From Verrucomicrobiota bacterium (GTDB lineage Bacteria; Verrucomicrobiota; Verrucomicrobiia; Chthoniobacterales; UBA10450), in contig QHOX01000121.1 of the NCBI GenBank assembly GCA_003219465.1, forward strand, positions 1-33,153: DNA of 33,153 bases, read 5' to 3'. Positions 15,365 to 23,210 of this stretch are shown here, one piece after another. The notes below the pieces were generated by a model. The model made no database searches. It was not told the origin of the DNA and worked only from the letters and a program-made list of their open reading frames with translations. The position numbers were made by a program, and so were the translations under genes. How positions within the stretch are numbered: position 1 is the first letter of the stretch; each line of letters starts with the position of its first letter.

Positions 15365-15488
15365 TTTTAGCCTCCGAGCATTAAACATCATAAGTACCTC
15401 GTAGTTGCAACCTTTGACTGGAACGCCCCCGAACTTGTTCACGGAATAAGAAAATTACTTGCTCGCCAGCGGAAGGTTCTCTCTCAGG

Positions 15489-15516
15489 TTGCAATTCGTA
15501 ATGTGAAATCTACAAT
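15489..15516 (+). promoter_or_regulatory. sigma-70-like promoter of tRNA-Ala
   Basis: TTGCAA (15489-15494) and TACAAT (15511-15516) are 16 bases apart, close to the TTGACA/TATAAT consensus. The predicted start is about ten bases before the mature tRNA. Confidence 0.6.
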
Positions 15517-15532
15517 CTGAAAGTCTTTCGCC

Positions 15533-15605
15533 GGGGTCTTAGCTCAGTTGGTAGAGCGCCTCAATGGCATTGAGGAGGTCACGGGTTCGAATCCCGTAGG
15601 CTCCA
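15533..15605 (+). tRNA. tRNA-Ala (anticodon GGC)
   Basis: A complete cloverleaf can be folded. The acceptor stem GGGGTCT/AGGCTCC includes the alanine identity pair G3-U70. The D arm is GCTC-AGTTGGTA-GAGC, and the anticodon stem CCTCA/TGAGG has loop ATGGCAT (anticodon GGC, reading GCC). The T arm is ACGGG-TTCGAAT-CCCGT, followed by discriminator A at 15605. No CCA is encoded. Confidence 0.96.
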
Positions 15606-15646
15606 TTTTCATTTGCCATTAATCCGTCTTGTCACGGCGCGCGTCG

Positions 15647-15705
15647 GTAACAGAACTGTTACTTTTCGCATGGAGCCCGCAGGGTCAATTGCTGCGATTC
15701 TACGG
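15647..15705 (+). promoter_or_regulatory. bipartite upstream element of the ferritin-like gene
   Basis: The palindrome GTAACA-GAAC-TGTTAC (15647-15662), followed by TTTT, is separated by 29 bases from CTGCGATTCTACGG (15692-15705). The same pair with 30-base spacing precedes the delta-60 gene at 3910-3969. Bases between the blocks are also partly alike (GCAG, CAA). The palindrome could instead terminate the tRNA transcript, but its conserved pairing with the second block favours gene regulation. Confidence 0.5.
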
Positions 15706-15776
15706 GCATGAAAGCAATAAGTAATCCTTCAGCAAATGGCTCTAGCAGGAGCGAGAGTCGCCCTCTAGAGGATAAC

Positions 15777-16895
15777 GTGGAGAAGAGGAGTAAGAACCGG
15801 AAACGGTACATCAGCCGTCGTTCCTTTCTAGGCAATACGATCGCCTTGGGAGCGGGAACCATGGGCGCTGGATTGTGGGCCAGCATCCGAACCGCAGAAG
15901 CGAGCGGCGGCCTAACACCGGGAGACGCGGCACTGCTCCGGTTCCCAGCGGCACTGGAACTACTCGAGGCCGACTTTTGGATCCAATACAACGAACTTGG
16001 CGGCATCCAAGACTCGGAAGTCCCAGGCGGCACTGGCAACCCAGACTATACCGAGGCCCTCGCGGCGCTGGACGAAGACATGGATCAGTACATCCACGAT
16101 AACACCGACGATGAAATTACTCACCACACGTTCTTAAACGCGTACCTGGTCTCCAAGGGAGCGGCTCCTGCAAATCTTGATCCGTTCCGCACTCTGATGG
16201 GCAGCACTGCGACAGGAGTTAATACCAATCTGATCGGGCACCGGCTCACTAACCTCACCCAACTCACCGTTGATACTAGCTGGTGGACGCGCTACCGGGA
16301 CGACAGGCATAACCCGGATTTTAATCCAAACCACGTCTTTCCGCAGGCAGTCCCTACGTTGGGGGTGAACCAGCATACGGCGATTCCCAGGACCGATGCG
16401 GACACCACGGATCCGAATTTCCTGCAGGCGATCGCCAACACGGCGGGTTTCCACTTTCCAACCATTGAACAAGGTGGCAACAGCCTTTACCCATCGCTGG
16501 CGCAAAGGGCCACCGATGTGGAAGTGCTGCGTATCCTGATTAGCATCGGCCCAACCGAGACCATGCACTTCCAAACCTGGTCGGACAAAGCGGGTAATGC
16601 GCCGCCTCTGACTGCCGTTGATCCGGTTACCGGTGTGTCGGTCACATTCCCGGATCTGGACGTAAGCAACGAGCTATTCAAGAAGAACTTGATCATGCCC
16701 GAGCCGTGTCCGTTCCTAAGTCGAAACCTTCCCATTGTTTCGATCATTCGACCAACGAATACGGAAGGCGTCGCGACCGGGGCTCTCGCATTCCTCACCG
16801 CCATGGGGCTCTTCATCGGCCAATCGGCGGCGTTCTTTAACTACATGAAGCAACTGGCACAAGACGCAGATGCGGCCGAACGCGAATGTAGTTGA
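15777..16895 (+). CDS. Tat-exported ferritin-like domain protein
   Basis: This protein has a twin-arginine signal, YISRRSFLGNTIALGAG, and a body with ferritin-like helices. Likely metal-binding pairs are LELLEADFW, DDEITHHTF and IGPTETMHF, each giving Glu or Glu-x-x-His. It is exported folded and may bind iron or another metal; no enzymatic activity is assigned. I prefer GTG 15777 as the start because AGAGGA ends four bases before it. That start also puts the RR pair about 13 residues from the N-terminus, as usual for Tat signals. ATG 15708 would add 23 Ser-rich residues and lies only two bases after the conserved CTGCGATTCTACGG block, with no ribosome site. A strong hairpin follows the stop. 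Confidence 0.8.
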   Translation: MEKRSKNRKRYISRRSFLGNTIALGAGTMGAGLWASIRTAEASGGLTPGDAALLRFPAALELLEADFWIQYNELGGIQDSEVPGGTGNPDYTEALAALDEDMDQYIHDNTDDEITHHTFLNAYLVSKGAAPANLDPFRTLMGSTATGVNTNLIGHRLTNLTQLTVDTSWWTRYRDDRHNPDFNPNHVFPQAVPTLGVNQHTAIPRTDADTTDPNFLQAIANTAGFHFPTIEQGGNSLYPSLAQRATDVEVLRILISIGPTETMHFQTWSDKAGNAPPLTAVDPVTGVSVTFPDLDVSNELFKKNLIMPEPCPFLSRNLPIVSIIRPTNTEGVATGALAFLTAMGLFIGQSAAFFNYMKQLAQDADAAERECS

Positions 16896-16931
16896 GCCAT
16901 GTGATTGCCCGATCATATAGATGACAAGAAA

Positions 16932-16971
16932 GTCGCGAACGGTCGCACGCGAGATGGCGGCCGTTCGCGAC
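16932..16971 (+). terminator. strong hairpin after the ferritin-like gene
   Basis: GTCGCGAACGG (16932-16942) pairs perfectly with CCGTTCGCGAC (16961-16971), an 11-pair stem with an 18-base loop, about 37 bases after the stop. No T-tract follows, so it may end transcription by another route or only protect the mRNA 3' end. Confidence 0.45.
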
Positions 16972-16983
16972 CGATGCAGGTGT

Positions 16984-17076
16984 CATCCTTCACGCGAAGA
17001 TTTCCCTTTCGCGAAAATGGTTTTCGAGGAAGGATGCTGTGTTCAATAGAAGCGCGCAACATTGACAGATTGCGCG
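16984..17076 (+). promoter_or_regulatory. structured leader upstream of the SRPBCC-ketosynthase pair
   Basis: CATCCTTC (16984-16991) pairs with GAAGGATG (17029-17036). Inside are two hairpins, CGCGAA/TTCGCG (16993-17013) and CGAAAA-TGG-TTTTCG (17012-17026), which together suggest a three-way junction although they share two bases. A further stem CGCGCAA/TTGCGCG lies at 17053-17076, 31 bases before the start codon. A structured 5' leader or cis-acting RNA is possible; no known riboswitch core was recognised. Confidence 0.35.
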
Positions 17077-17107
17077 GTTTGAATTCTTCTCATCGAGAGG
17101 AGGAAGA

Positions 17108-17563
17108 ATGCACAAGACGAATTCCATTCTCATGCAGGCGCCGAAAACGGCGATTTTCGAGACCGCAGCGGACTTGGAGTTATGGCCAAAGATCCTTCCG
17201 CATTATCGCTACATACGTTTTCTGGAGCGTGGGGCTGATCGGAACCTCGTGATGATGGCCGCCCGCCGCTCCGGCATTCCGATCTCATGGACCTCAGAGC
17301 AAATCATCGACCGCGACAAGTTCGAAATTCATTTTCATCATTTGAAGGCTTTGACCAAAGGCATGCGGGTGGTCTGGACGTTTTCCGATACGGCCGATGG
17401 CGTGCTGGTGACAATTTCACACGATTTGCGATTTCGGATTCCCGTGCTCGCGCCGCTTGTCGATCCGATCGTAGGCGATTTTTTCATCCATAACGTCGCG
17501 AGTAAAACGTTGCGCTGCATGAAAGCTTACGTGGAGGCAAGGGTAGATAAGGTGACCGCATGA
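17108..17563 (+). CDS. SRPBCC (polyketide cyclase/START-like) protein
   Basis: This 151-residue cytosolic protein has the SRPBCC fold pattern. It begins IFETAADLELWPKILPHYRYIRFLE, where aromatic residues line the ligand pocket. It continues with strands ISWTSEQIIDRDKFEIHF, MRVVWTFSDTADGVLVTISHDL and a final helix. Such proteins bind hydrophobic ligands, and some are aromatase/cyclases of polyketide pathways. The ATG follows GAGAGGAGG. Its stop overlaps the ketosynthase start (ATGA), so the two are translationally coupled, and a role on the product of that ketosynthase is a fair inference. No acyl carrier protein or reductase gene lies nearby. Confidence 0.82.
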   Translation: MHKTNSILMQAPKTAIFETAADLELWPKILPHYRYIRFLERGADRNLVMMAARRSGIPISWTSEQIIDRDKFEIHFHHLKALTKGMRVVWTFSDTADGVLVTISHDLRFRIPVLAPLVDPIVGDFFIHNVASKTLRCMKAYVEARVDKVTA

Positions 17564-18807
17564 GCCGAAGACGCGCGGTCATCACCGGTATTGGACCGAT
17601 CACATGCATCGGCACGGGTGTTGAGAATTTCTGGAACGGGATCTTGGCGGAAAGGAGTGGTATCGATAGCATCACAAGCTTCGATCCGAGCGTGTTCCAT
17701 GTGCGATGCGCGGGCGAAATTCGTGATTGGAATGCCGAAGAGTACTTTTCACCGCACCGCCTGAAACGGCTGGATCGCTACGCTCAATTCGCAGTCGTGT
17801 CTGCAAAGCTCGCACTGGAGGACGCCCGCATCGACTATTCTCGCGAAAAACCGCAGGATCGCGTCGGCGTTAGCTTCGGCACCGCGCTAGGCGGCGTGTG
17901 CAAAGCCGAGGAGCAATACATCAGATATCTAAAAAAGGGTGCGCGCGGCGTTCAACCCACTCTTGCCGTTCAAGTCTTCGGTGGTTCGGCGCATTCGAAT
18001 GTTGCAATCGAGTTCGGGTTTCGCGGAGTGGGCACGACAAATTCCAATAGTTGTGCCAGCGGCACGGTATCCGTGGGCGAAGCGATTCGTTACATTCGCG
18101 ATGATTTTGTGGACGTAGTCGTAGCAGGCGGAGCGGAAGCGCCGCTCACAGCGATCACGATTGGCGCGTTCGACATTATCAAAACCATGAGCAGATGGGC
18201 GGGCGACCCCGCTCTCGCGTGTCGTCCGTTTGATGCGCTGCGCGATGGATTCGTGATGGGCGAAGGCGGAGCGTCGCTCGTTATCGAGGAACTGGAACAC
18301 GCGCGTGCTCGCGGTGCACACATTTACGCGGAAGTGCTCGGGTACAGCTTGAATAACGATGCTTTTCATATGACTACACCGCTCCCGAGCGGCGAGTCAT
18401 GCATTCGCGCCATGCGCGAAGCGCTCACGGACGCGGAACTCGCACCCGAGCAAATCGATTATATCAACGCGCACGCCAGTTCGACCCAGCTCAATGACAG
18501 TGCCGAAACGGCGTCGATAAGACAAGTGTTCGGCGACCATTCGCAGCGAATTCCTGTGAGCGGGACGAAGGGCTATTACGCGCATCCGTTGGGCGCGACT
18601 GGGGCAATCGAGGCTGCGCTTTGCGCACTTTCGTTGGATCGGCAATGGATCCCGCCCACAATCAATTATCGGAATCCCGATCCAGCGTGCAATCTCGACG
18701 TTGTGCCAAACCATGGCCGGCCGGCCGTGTTGAATTACGTGATGAGTAATTCATTCGGCTTCGGTGGCATCAACGCGAGCGTCGTGCTCGGGAGAATTCG
18801 CCACTAA
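17560..18807 (+). CDS. beta-ketoacyl-ACP synthase (FabF-like)
   Basis: This 415-residue thiolase-fold condensing enzyme begins RRAVITGIGPITCIGTG. It has the nucleophile C165 in NSNSCASGT and the two catalytic His residues, H305 in NAHASST and H342 in GYYAHPLGATG. Also present are FDALRDGFVMGEG and the C-terminal NSFGFGGINASVV. The Cys-His-His set is complete, so it should condense malonyl-ACP with an acyl group. Length matches FabF. Being coupled to a cyclase-like SRPBCC gene rather than to fab genes suggests a specialised fatty acid or polyketide role, but housekeeping FabF activity cannot be excluded. It converges with trmD; a repeat pair lies between. Confidence 0.9.
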   Translation: MSRRRAVITGIGPITCIGTGVENFWNGILAERSGIDSITSFDPSVFHVRCAGEIRDWNAEEYFSPHRLKRLDRYAQFAVVSAKLALEDARIDYSREKPQDRVGVSFGTALGGVCKAEEQYIRYLKKGARGVQPTLAVQVFGGSAHSNVAIEFGFRGVGTTNSNSCASGTVSVGEAIRYIRDDFVDVVVAGGAEAPLTAITIGAFDIIKTMSRWAGDPALACRPFDALRDGFVMGEGGASLVIEELEHARARGAHIYAEVLGYSLNNDAFHMTTPLPSGESCIRAMREALTDAELAPEQIDYINAHASSTQLNDSAETASIRQVFGDHSQRIPVSGTKGYYAHPLGATGAIEAALCALSLDRQWIPPTINYRNPDPACNLDVVPNHGRPAVLNYVMSNSFGFGGINASVVLGRIRH

Positions 18808-18819
18808 TTGATGGAGATG

Positions 18820-18885
18820 CGCTGAGGACAGCGCACGCTACAGGACGCGCATGGGAGAAAGTTGTAGCGTCCGCTGTCCTCAGCG
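18820..18885. repeat. REPIN-like inverted pair (family B, copy 1)
   Basis: Arm 18820-18842 (CGCTGAGGACAGCG, then CACGCTACA) is repeated inverted at 18863-18885 with one mismatch in 23. Each arm also folds by itself: GCGCTG-AGGA-CAGCGC on the left, CCGCTG-TCCT-CAGCGG on the right. The right arm contains the trmD stop codon (18880-18882). A second copy lies at 19976-20051. Confidence 0.85.
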
Positions 18886-19560
18886 GAGTAAGTCCGGGCG
18901 GTTCTCGCGTGTCCGTTTGATTGCCTGGTCTTTACGCCACTTCGCGATTTCCGCGTGATTCCCGGAGAGCAAAACTTCCGGAACTTTCCAGCCGCGGAAC
19001 TCAGCGGGCCGCGTGTACTGCGGCGCTTCCAAGAGCCCGTTGCTGAAGCTATCATCAGCGGCCGATTGCTCATCGCCCAGCGCCCCGGGAAGCAAACGAA
19101 CGATTGCATCAACAAGAACTGCCGCAGCAATCGCGCCGTTAGTAAGCACATAATCGCCGATCGAAATCTCAAGATCGATCAGATGTTCGATCACGCGGTG
19201 ATCGACTCCTTCGTAATGGCCGGAAATGATGATCAGATGCGGTTCCCCGGATAGCTCTCGCGCCATTTGTTGATCGAACGTCCGGCCTGCAGGCGACATC
19301 AGGACGGTTTTCGGTTTTCGGTTTTCGGTTTTCGATTTCAGCTCCTCCACCGCTGAAAAAATTGCTTCCGGTTTCATCACCATCCCCTGCCCTCCGCCAA
19401 AAGGCGCGTCATCGACCACGTGATGTTTGTCGGTCGTCCAGTCGCGCAGATTGTGAATGTGCAGGCCAACGATTTTCTTCTCTTGAGCCCGCTTCATCAT
19501 GCTTTCGCCAAGCGGCGCGCGGCAGACTTCAGGAAACAACGTGAGGATGTCGATTCTCAT
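18880..19560 (-). CDS. trmD: tRNA (guanine37-N1)-methyltransferase
   Basis: This 226-residue SPOUT methyltransferase modifies G37 of tRNAs to prevent frameshifting. Family motifs are [12 protein letters not shown] at the start, [13 protein letters not shown], the SAM knot [38 protein letters not shown] and [22 protein letters not shown]. The start at 19558-19560 matches the family N-terminus; nine further codons upstream are made of heptamer repeat. The variable loop [17 protein letters not shown] is encoded by tandem CGAAAAC heptamers (19305-19339). The stop lies in a REPIN-like arm. It is the last gene of the ffh-rpsP-khpA group; rimM, often between, is absent. Confidence 0.95.
   Translation of the reverse strand: MRIDILTLFPEVCRAPLGESMMKRAQEKKIVGLHIHNLRDWTTDKHHVVDDAPFGGGQGMVMKPEAIFSAVEELKSKTENRKPKTVLMSPAGRTFDQQMARELSGEPHLIIISGHYEGVDHRVIEHLIDLEISIGDYVLTNGAIAAAVLVDAIVRLLPGALGDEQSAADDSFSNGLLEAPQYTRPAEFRGWKVPEVLLSGNHAEIAKWRKDQAIKRTRENRPDLLR
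19305..19339. repeat. heptamer array inside trmD
   Basis: Four perfect copies of CGGTTTT and one degenerate copy (CGATTTC) lie in tandem within the trmD coding region, encoding [11 protein letters not shown] on the other strand. Confidence 0.95.
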
Positions 19561-19565
19561 TTGGA

Positions 19566-19600
19566 AGAAACGTCGAACGCCGAACATCCAACGTCCAACG
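19566..19600. repeat. heptamer array just upstream of trmD
   Basis: Five 7-base units read AGAAACG, TCGAACG, CCGAACA, TCCAACG and TCCAACG. They end six bases before the trmD start on its 5' side and replace any recognisable ribosome site. Confidence 0.75.
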
Positions 19601-19606
19601 CTGAGA

Positions 19607-19667
19607 CTGTAGCGGCGATCTGCGACCGCCGAAATCCAAAAGCTCGGCGCTTCGAGAGCGGCTACAG
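19607..19667. repeat. imperfect inverted repeat between khpA and trmD
   Basis: CTGTAGCGGC (19607 on) is mirrored by GAGCGGCTACAG (ending 19667) with internal CGGCG stretches, suggesting a third palindromic intergenic element in the same style as the two family B pairs. Only one copy is seen here. Confidence 0.5.
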
Positions 19668-19679
19668 CACGTCTGAATA

Positions 19680-19910
19680 TTATTCGATAATCTCGAGCAG
19701 AGCGCGTTGGCCGTGGCGCGCGGCGGAGCTGGCCAGTAGGGCGCGAATAGCGTGAATAGTCTGACCGGATCTACCAATCACGCGGCCTACGTCTCCGCGT
19801 CGGAGTTGCAATTTGAAAATGACTGTTCTGCCGTTGGGAATTTCCGTGAGCACCATGTCATCAGGAAATTCGATCAGCTCGCGAATGACGAACTCGAGAA
19901 ATTCTCGCAT
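19680..19910 (-). CDS. khpA: KH domain RNA-binding protein KhpA
   Basis: This 76-residue protein is a single KH domain with the GxxG loop in [18 protein letters not shown] and the flanking segments [19 protein letters not shown] and [11 protein letters not shown]. KhpA binds RNA, often as a dimer with KhpB/EloR, and affects cell division and translation. Its place between rpsP and trmD is the normal one for this gene in many bacteria. Gaps of 155 bases to rpsP and 119 bases to trmD are filled with repeats, unusual for this otherwise tight operon. Confidence 0.92.
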   Translation of the reverse strand: MREFLEFVIRELIEFPDDMVLTEIPNGRTVIFKLQLRRGDVGRVIGRSGQTIHAIRALLASSAARHGQRALLEIIE

Positions 19911-19933
19911 CCGTGAAAAGACTAATCATGAAT

Positions 19934-19953
19934 GGACACGAATAAACACGAAT
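19934..19953. repeat. decamer direct repeat
   Basis: GGACACGAAT and AAACACGAAT lie in tandem upstream of khpA. A related AACACGAATAAAA occurs at about 25234-25246, downstream of the acyltransferase gene. Confidence 0.6.
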
Positions 19954-19975
19954 TTTACTAGCCGATAAACCACTG

Positions 19976-20051
19976 CTGTAGTGTCCGCTGTCCTCAGCGG
20001 ATCATCTTCCGTGTCGAAAAGAAAGTGCGCTGAGGACAGCGCACCCTACAG
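19976..20051. repeat. REPIN-like inverted pair (family B, copy 2)
   Basis: The arm at 19976-19999 (TGTAGTGTCCGCTGTCCTCA then GCG) is mirrored at 20028-20051 with two mismatches in 23. As in copy 1, one arm forms CCGCTG-TCCT-CAGCGG and the other GCGCTG-AGGA-CAGCGC. It lies between rpsP and khpA. Confidence 0.85.
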
Positions 20052-20065
20052 CGCCAAATGCCAGG

Positions 20066-20395
20066 CTAGCTTGCCGTCTCGGCAGAGGGCGATGAACGCC
20101 CTTCAGCCGGTTCCGAACTCTCTCGCTCGGCTTCAGATGGTGGCGTGGCAGCAACCATCTTCTTTTGCTTCTTGATCAAGCTGCGCACAGTATCGGACGG
20201 TTGCGCGCCCTTGCTGATCCAGTACTCAGCGCGCTCAACACTAAACGAACTGTTCTGACCAGTTTTCTTTGGATCGTACGTGCCAATGATCTCGATGAAT
20301 TTCCCGTCCCGCGGGCTCCGGCTGTCGGCCACTACCACTCTGTAGTACGGTCGATTCTTGGTGCCTTCTCTGCGTAATCTAATTGAAACTGCCAT
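20066..20395 (-). CDS. rpsP: 30S ribosomal protein S16
   Basis: This 109-residue protein has the full S16 core: [41 protein letters not shown], then [25 protein letters not shown]-terminal tail of about 25 Ser/Glu/Pro-rich residues extends beyond the core, as in some phyla. It starts six bases after the ffh stop, so the two are cotranscribed. No Shine-Dalgarno sequence is visible. Confidence 0.97.
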   Translation of the reverse strand: MAVSIRLRREGTKNRPYYRVVVADSRSPRDGKFIEIIGTYDPKKTGQNSSFSVERAEYWISKGAQPSDTVRSLIKKQKKMVAATPPSEAERESSEPAEGRSSPSAETAS

Positions 20396-20401
20396 GGTAA
20401 A

Positions 20402-21724
20402 TTACATTTTCATTCGCGCCATTTGCGCCATCATCTTTTTCATCTTGCCCGCGTTCTTCATCAGCTTTCGCATCTGATCAAAACGCCGCAGCAAGTCGTT
20501 TACCTCCGTGACGGTGGAACCGCTACCGCGCGCGATGCGTTGACGCCGCCGAGCATTCAGAATGTCGGGGCGCGTCCGCTCTTCTTTCGTCATCGAAAGC
20601 ACGATCGCTTCCGTGCGCTTGAGCTGCTTCTCGTCAATGGAGAGGCCGTGCACGTTACTCATTCCCGGTAACATGCCAAGAATATTCTCCAGGGGTCCCA
20701 TGCGGCGCATCATCTTGAACTGCGCCAGGAAATCATTGAAATCGAATGAAGCCGTGCGGAGTTTGCGCTCAAGCCTGGCAACGTCTTCGGCTTCGACGGC
20801 TTCGGCAGCTCTTTCGACGAGACTGACGACGTCGCCCATTCCAAGAATCCGCCCCGCGAGCCGCTCCGGAATAAAAAGCTCAAATTGATCGAGCTTTTCA
20901 CCTGTGCCTGCAAATTTGATTGGTCGGTGCGTGACCTCGCGCATCGACAATGCTGCGCCGCCCCGGGCGTCACCATCGAGCTTCGTGAGAATAATTCCTG
21001 TTATCGACAAAGCAGCGTCAAAACCGGTTGCGACACTGACAGCTTGCTGCCCGGTCGCCGCATCTACAACCAGCAAGATTTCATGCGGCTGTAGAAATTC
21101 TTTGAGCGCTTTGAGCTCATCCATGAGCGCTTCGTCGATTTCCTGTCGCCCCGCCGTATCGAAGATCTGCACACTGGACGCCCCCGTTGTTCGCGTCGTC
21201 TCAAGCGCCGCTGCGGCGACACGCTGCACATTTTTCTCGCCCGGGTCGGGAACATGAACCGGAACGTCGATCTGTTTTCCAAGCGTTGCGAGTTGCTCGA
21301 TTGCCGCAGGGCGCTGCAAATCGCACGCCACGAGTGACGGCATCCAGCCTTGCTTTTTTAACAGCAGCGCCAGCTTGGCAGCCGAGGTTGTTTTGCCCGA
21401 GCCGTTGAGCCCAACGATCAAGATCCGTGTCTCGTCTTCGAGGCGAAGCGGCTCTGCATCGCCGCCAAGCAGCACGGTCAGTTCGTCGTGAAAAATTTTC
21501 ACGATCTGCTGACCCGGTGTAATGCTGCGAAGTACAGTTTCGCCGAGCGCTTTCTCCTTTACGCGGGCAATGAATTTTCTGGCGACCTGAAAATCAACGT
21601 CCGCTTCAAGCAGCGCCATGCGAACCTGACGCAATGCAGCGTCGACGTTCGACTCGCTGATAACGCCGTGTCCACGGAGATCTTTGAAAATCTCCTGAAG
21701 TTTGTCGCTAAGTTGAGGAAACAT
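20402..21724 (-). CDS. ffh: signal recognition particle protein Ffh
   Basis: This 440-residue SRP GTPase targets membrane proteins to the translocon together with SRP RNA and FtsY. The N domain begins MFPQLSDKLQEIFKDLRGHG. The G domain has P-loop GLNGSGKT (105-112), DTAGR (189-193) and TKLDGDARGG (247-256). The methionine-rich M domain runs from about 325 and contains MGPLENILGMLPGM, RRQRIARGSGSTVTEVN and the Met/Lys-rich tail. Length is typical. It follows the polysaccharide deacetylase gene by 63 bases and is followed closely by rpsP. Confidence 0.98.
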   Translation of the reverse strand: MFPQLSDKLQEIFKDLRGHGVISESNVDAALRQVRMALLEADVDFQVARKFIARVKEKALGETVLRSITPGQQIVKIFHDELTVLLGGDAEPLRLEDETRILIVGLNGSGKTTSAAKLALLLKKQGWMPSLVACDLQRPAAIEQLATLGKQIDVPVHVPDPGEKNVQRVAAAALETTRTTGASSVQIFDTAGRQEIDEALMDELKALKEFLQPHEILLVVDAATGQQAVSVATGFDAALSITGIILTKLDGDARGGAALSMREVTHRPIKFAGTGEKLDQFELFIPERLAGRILGMGDVVSLVERAAEAVEAEDVARLERKLRTASFDFNDFLAQFKMMRRMGPLENILGMLPGMSNVHGLSIDEKQLKRTEAIVLSMTKEERTRPDILNARRRQRIARGSGSTVTEVNDLLRRFDQMRKLMKNAGKMKKMMAQMARMKM

Positions 21725-21787
21725 GGTAGAGGGCGCTTTTCCGAACGCCTGCGGCGCTTGGAAAGCCGTCGCTCCTTGGGCTCGCAG

Positions 21788-23074
21788 TTATTTTTTAGGA
21801 GCTGTCGCAGGTGAGCTGGCAGCTGTAGCTGCACCTTCTTCGATCCCGAAGGTCCAATGAGTTTCGACCTTTTTACCTTCGGATTTGGCGCTCACAATCA
21901 CGGTGCACGACTTGTCGTGCAGCTTTTGTGGAACCTGATATGACACGATGCCGGTCTTAGGATCAAAGTTGACCGGAACAAGGCCAAGGCCGCTTACGCG
22001 CATTTGCACACTGCCAGGCTCGATCTGGCCTATGCTGCTAAGGTTCGCTTTGATAAGCGGCGTCGCCGTGCGCACCGTGCTGCCGTCTGCCGGCTGTGTC
22101 GTCAGATCTTTCGGGCCGACTTCCGCTACTGCCGTGCCACCTCCGGTGGAGGCGCCGATCATGCTCACTGCGTCTGCAAAAACTTTCGGCTTATTCGCTT
22201 CAATCGCGTAGCGGCCGATCGAATCCATCGGAGAAGTAAACGTGATCGGCTGCCCGTACACGGTGAACATCGCCTCGTAACCGGCATTTCGCGCGAGTTC
22301 CTTCACATGCTCGTTGTAATTTCCGAACGGCACTGCAAAACAATTCACCTTGATGCCGAGTCGCTGTTCGAGCAGCTCCTTGCATCCAACGACTTCGTTT
22401 TGCACCCATTTTTCATAATCGGCCCCTGTTAGTTTCTTTCTGGTTCGTTTGCCACCGGGCTCAATCACCATCACCGTGTGCCCCTCACGCAAATCCTGGT
22501 GCGTCGCTGTGTGCGCCTGAATATCAACCCCGTTGTCGCGCATATTGGCGAGCTGTTCCCATGTGATCGCTTCTCCTCCGCCGAGAGTGCCCCCGCGCAC
22601 GCCTTCGGTGTAGATAAACAATGTAAAGGGATACCCGTATTTTTTCATGATCGGCCACCCTACTTCGTATTGCGATTTCCAGCCGTCGTCGAAAGTTACT
22701 ACGGCGCACCGCGGCGGTATGTTCTTTTCGCCACGTTTCCAGGCGAGCAAATCCTGCATCGAGATCACGGTGATACCCTTGTCTTTCAACTCTTTCATCT
22801 GCGCTTCAAACGCAGCGGGCGTAATCTCTGTGCCGGGGTAGCGGACTTTGTCCACCAGCCGATGGTAACAAAAGATAAGAGTCTGAGCCGTTTGATCGAC
22901 GACTGGCTTCTTGACCTTGGGAGTTGCCACCACCACCGGCGCAGCCGTCGCGGCAGCCGTCCCAGGCACAGCGGCATCCGCAGGTTGCGGCTTTTCCGTA
23001 ACGGCTTGTTGCTTTTTGCACATCGAAAAATTCAGTGCCAGCACTAGTGGAAGGATTGCGAATCGGATCATCAT
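21788..23074 (-). CDS. polysaccharide deacetylase family protein with C-terminal Ig-like domain
   Basis: This 428-residue protein starts with a hydrophobic signal ending FSMC-KK, possibly a lipoprotein with an atypical lipobox, followed by an Ala/Pro/Lys linker. The NodB domain shows LIFCYHRLV, VTFDDGW (D129, D130) and IQAHTATH (H188, H192), the metal site of carbohydrate esterase family 4. From about residue 300 an Ig-like domain follows (PADGSTVRTATPLIKANLSS ... HWTFGIEEG). It probably deacetylates a cell-surface glycan outside the inner membrane. It is divergent from the amidase gene, with 136 bases between; both act on the envelope and may share control. Confidence 0.88.
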   Translation of the reverse strand: MMIRFAILPLVLALNFSMCKKQQAVTEKPQPADAAVPGTAAATAAPVVVATPKVKKPVVDQTAQTLIFCYHRLVDKVRYPGTEITPAAFEAQMKELKDKGITVISMQDLLAWKRGEKNIPPRCAVVTFDDGWKSQYEVGWPIMKKYGYPFTLFIYTEGVRGGTLGGGEAITWEQLANMRDNGVDIQAHTATHQDLREGHTVMVIEPGGKRTRKKLTGADYEKWVQNEVVGCKELLEQRLGIKVNCFAVPFGNYNEHVKELARNAGYEAMFTVYGQPITFTSPMDSIGRYAIEANKPKVFADAVSMIGASTGGGTAVAEVGPKDLTTQPADGSTVRTATPLIKANLSSIGQIEPGSVQMRVSGLGLVPVNFDPKTGIVSYQVPQKLHDKSCTVIVSAKSEGKKVETHWTFGIEEGAATAASSPATAPKK

Positions 23075-23210
23075 AGGAGTGTTAAGGGATTAGGCGCAGC
23101 GGCGCAAAACACAAGTGCATTTTATGCGCGATATGGGAAACATGCGAGTCGTTGAGACTCGTTCCAGTTTCAGCGAAACATTTTGATGCAGCGCCGGTTT
23201 TTGCTATTAG

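Noticed and set aside
15647-15666. Terminator of tRNA-Ala (palindrome plus TTTT)
   Set aside because: Possible, but the same palindrome with a matching second block occurs before the delta-60 gene, where no tRNA is near, so a regulatory site was preferred.
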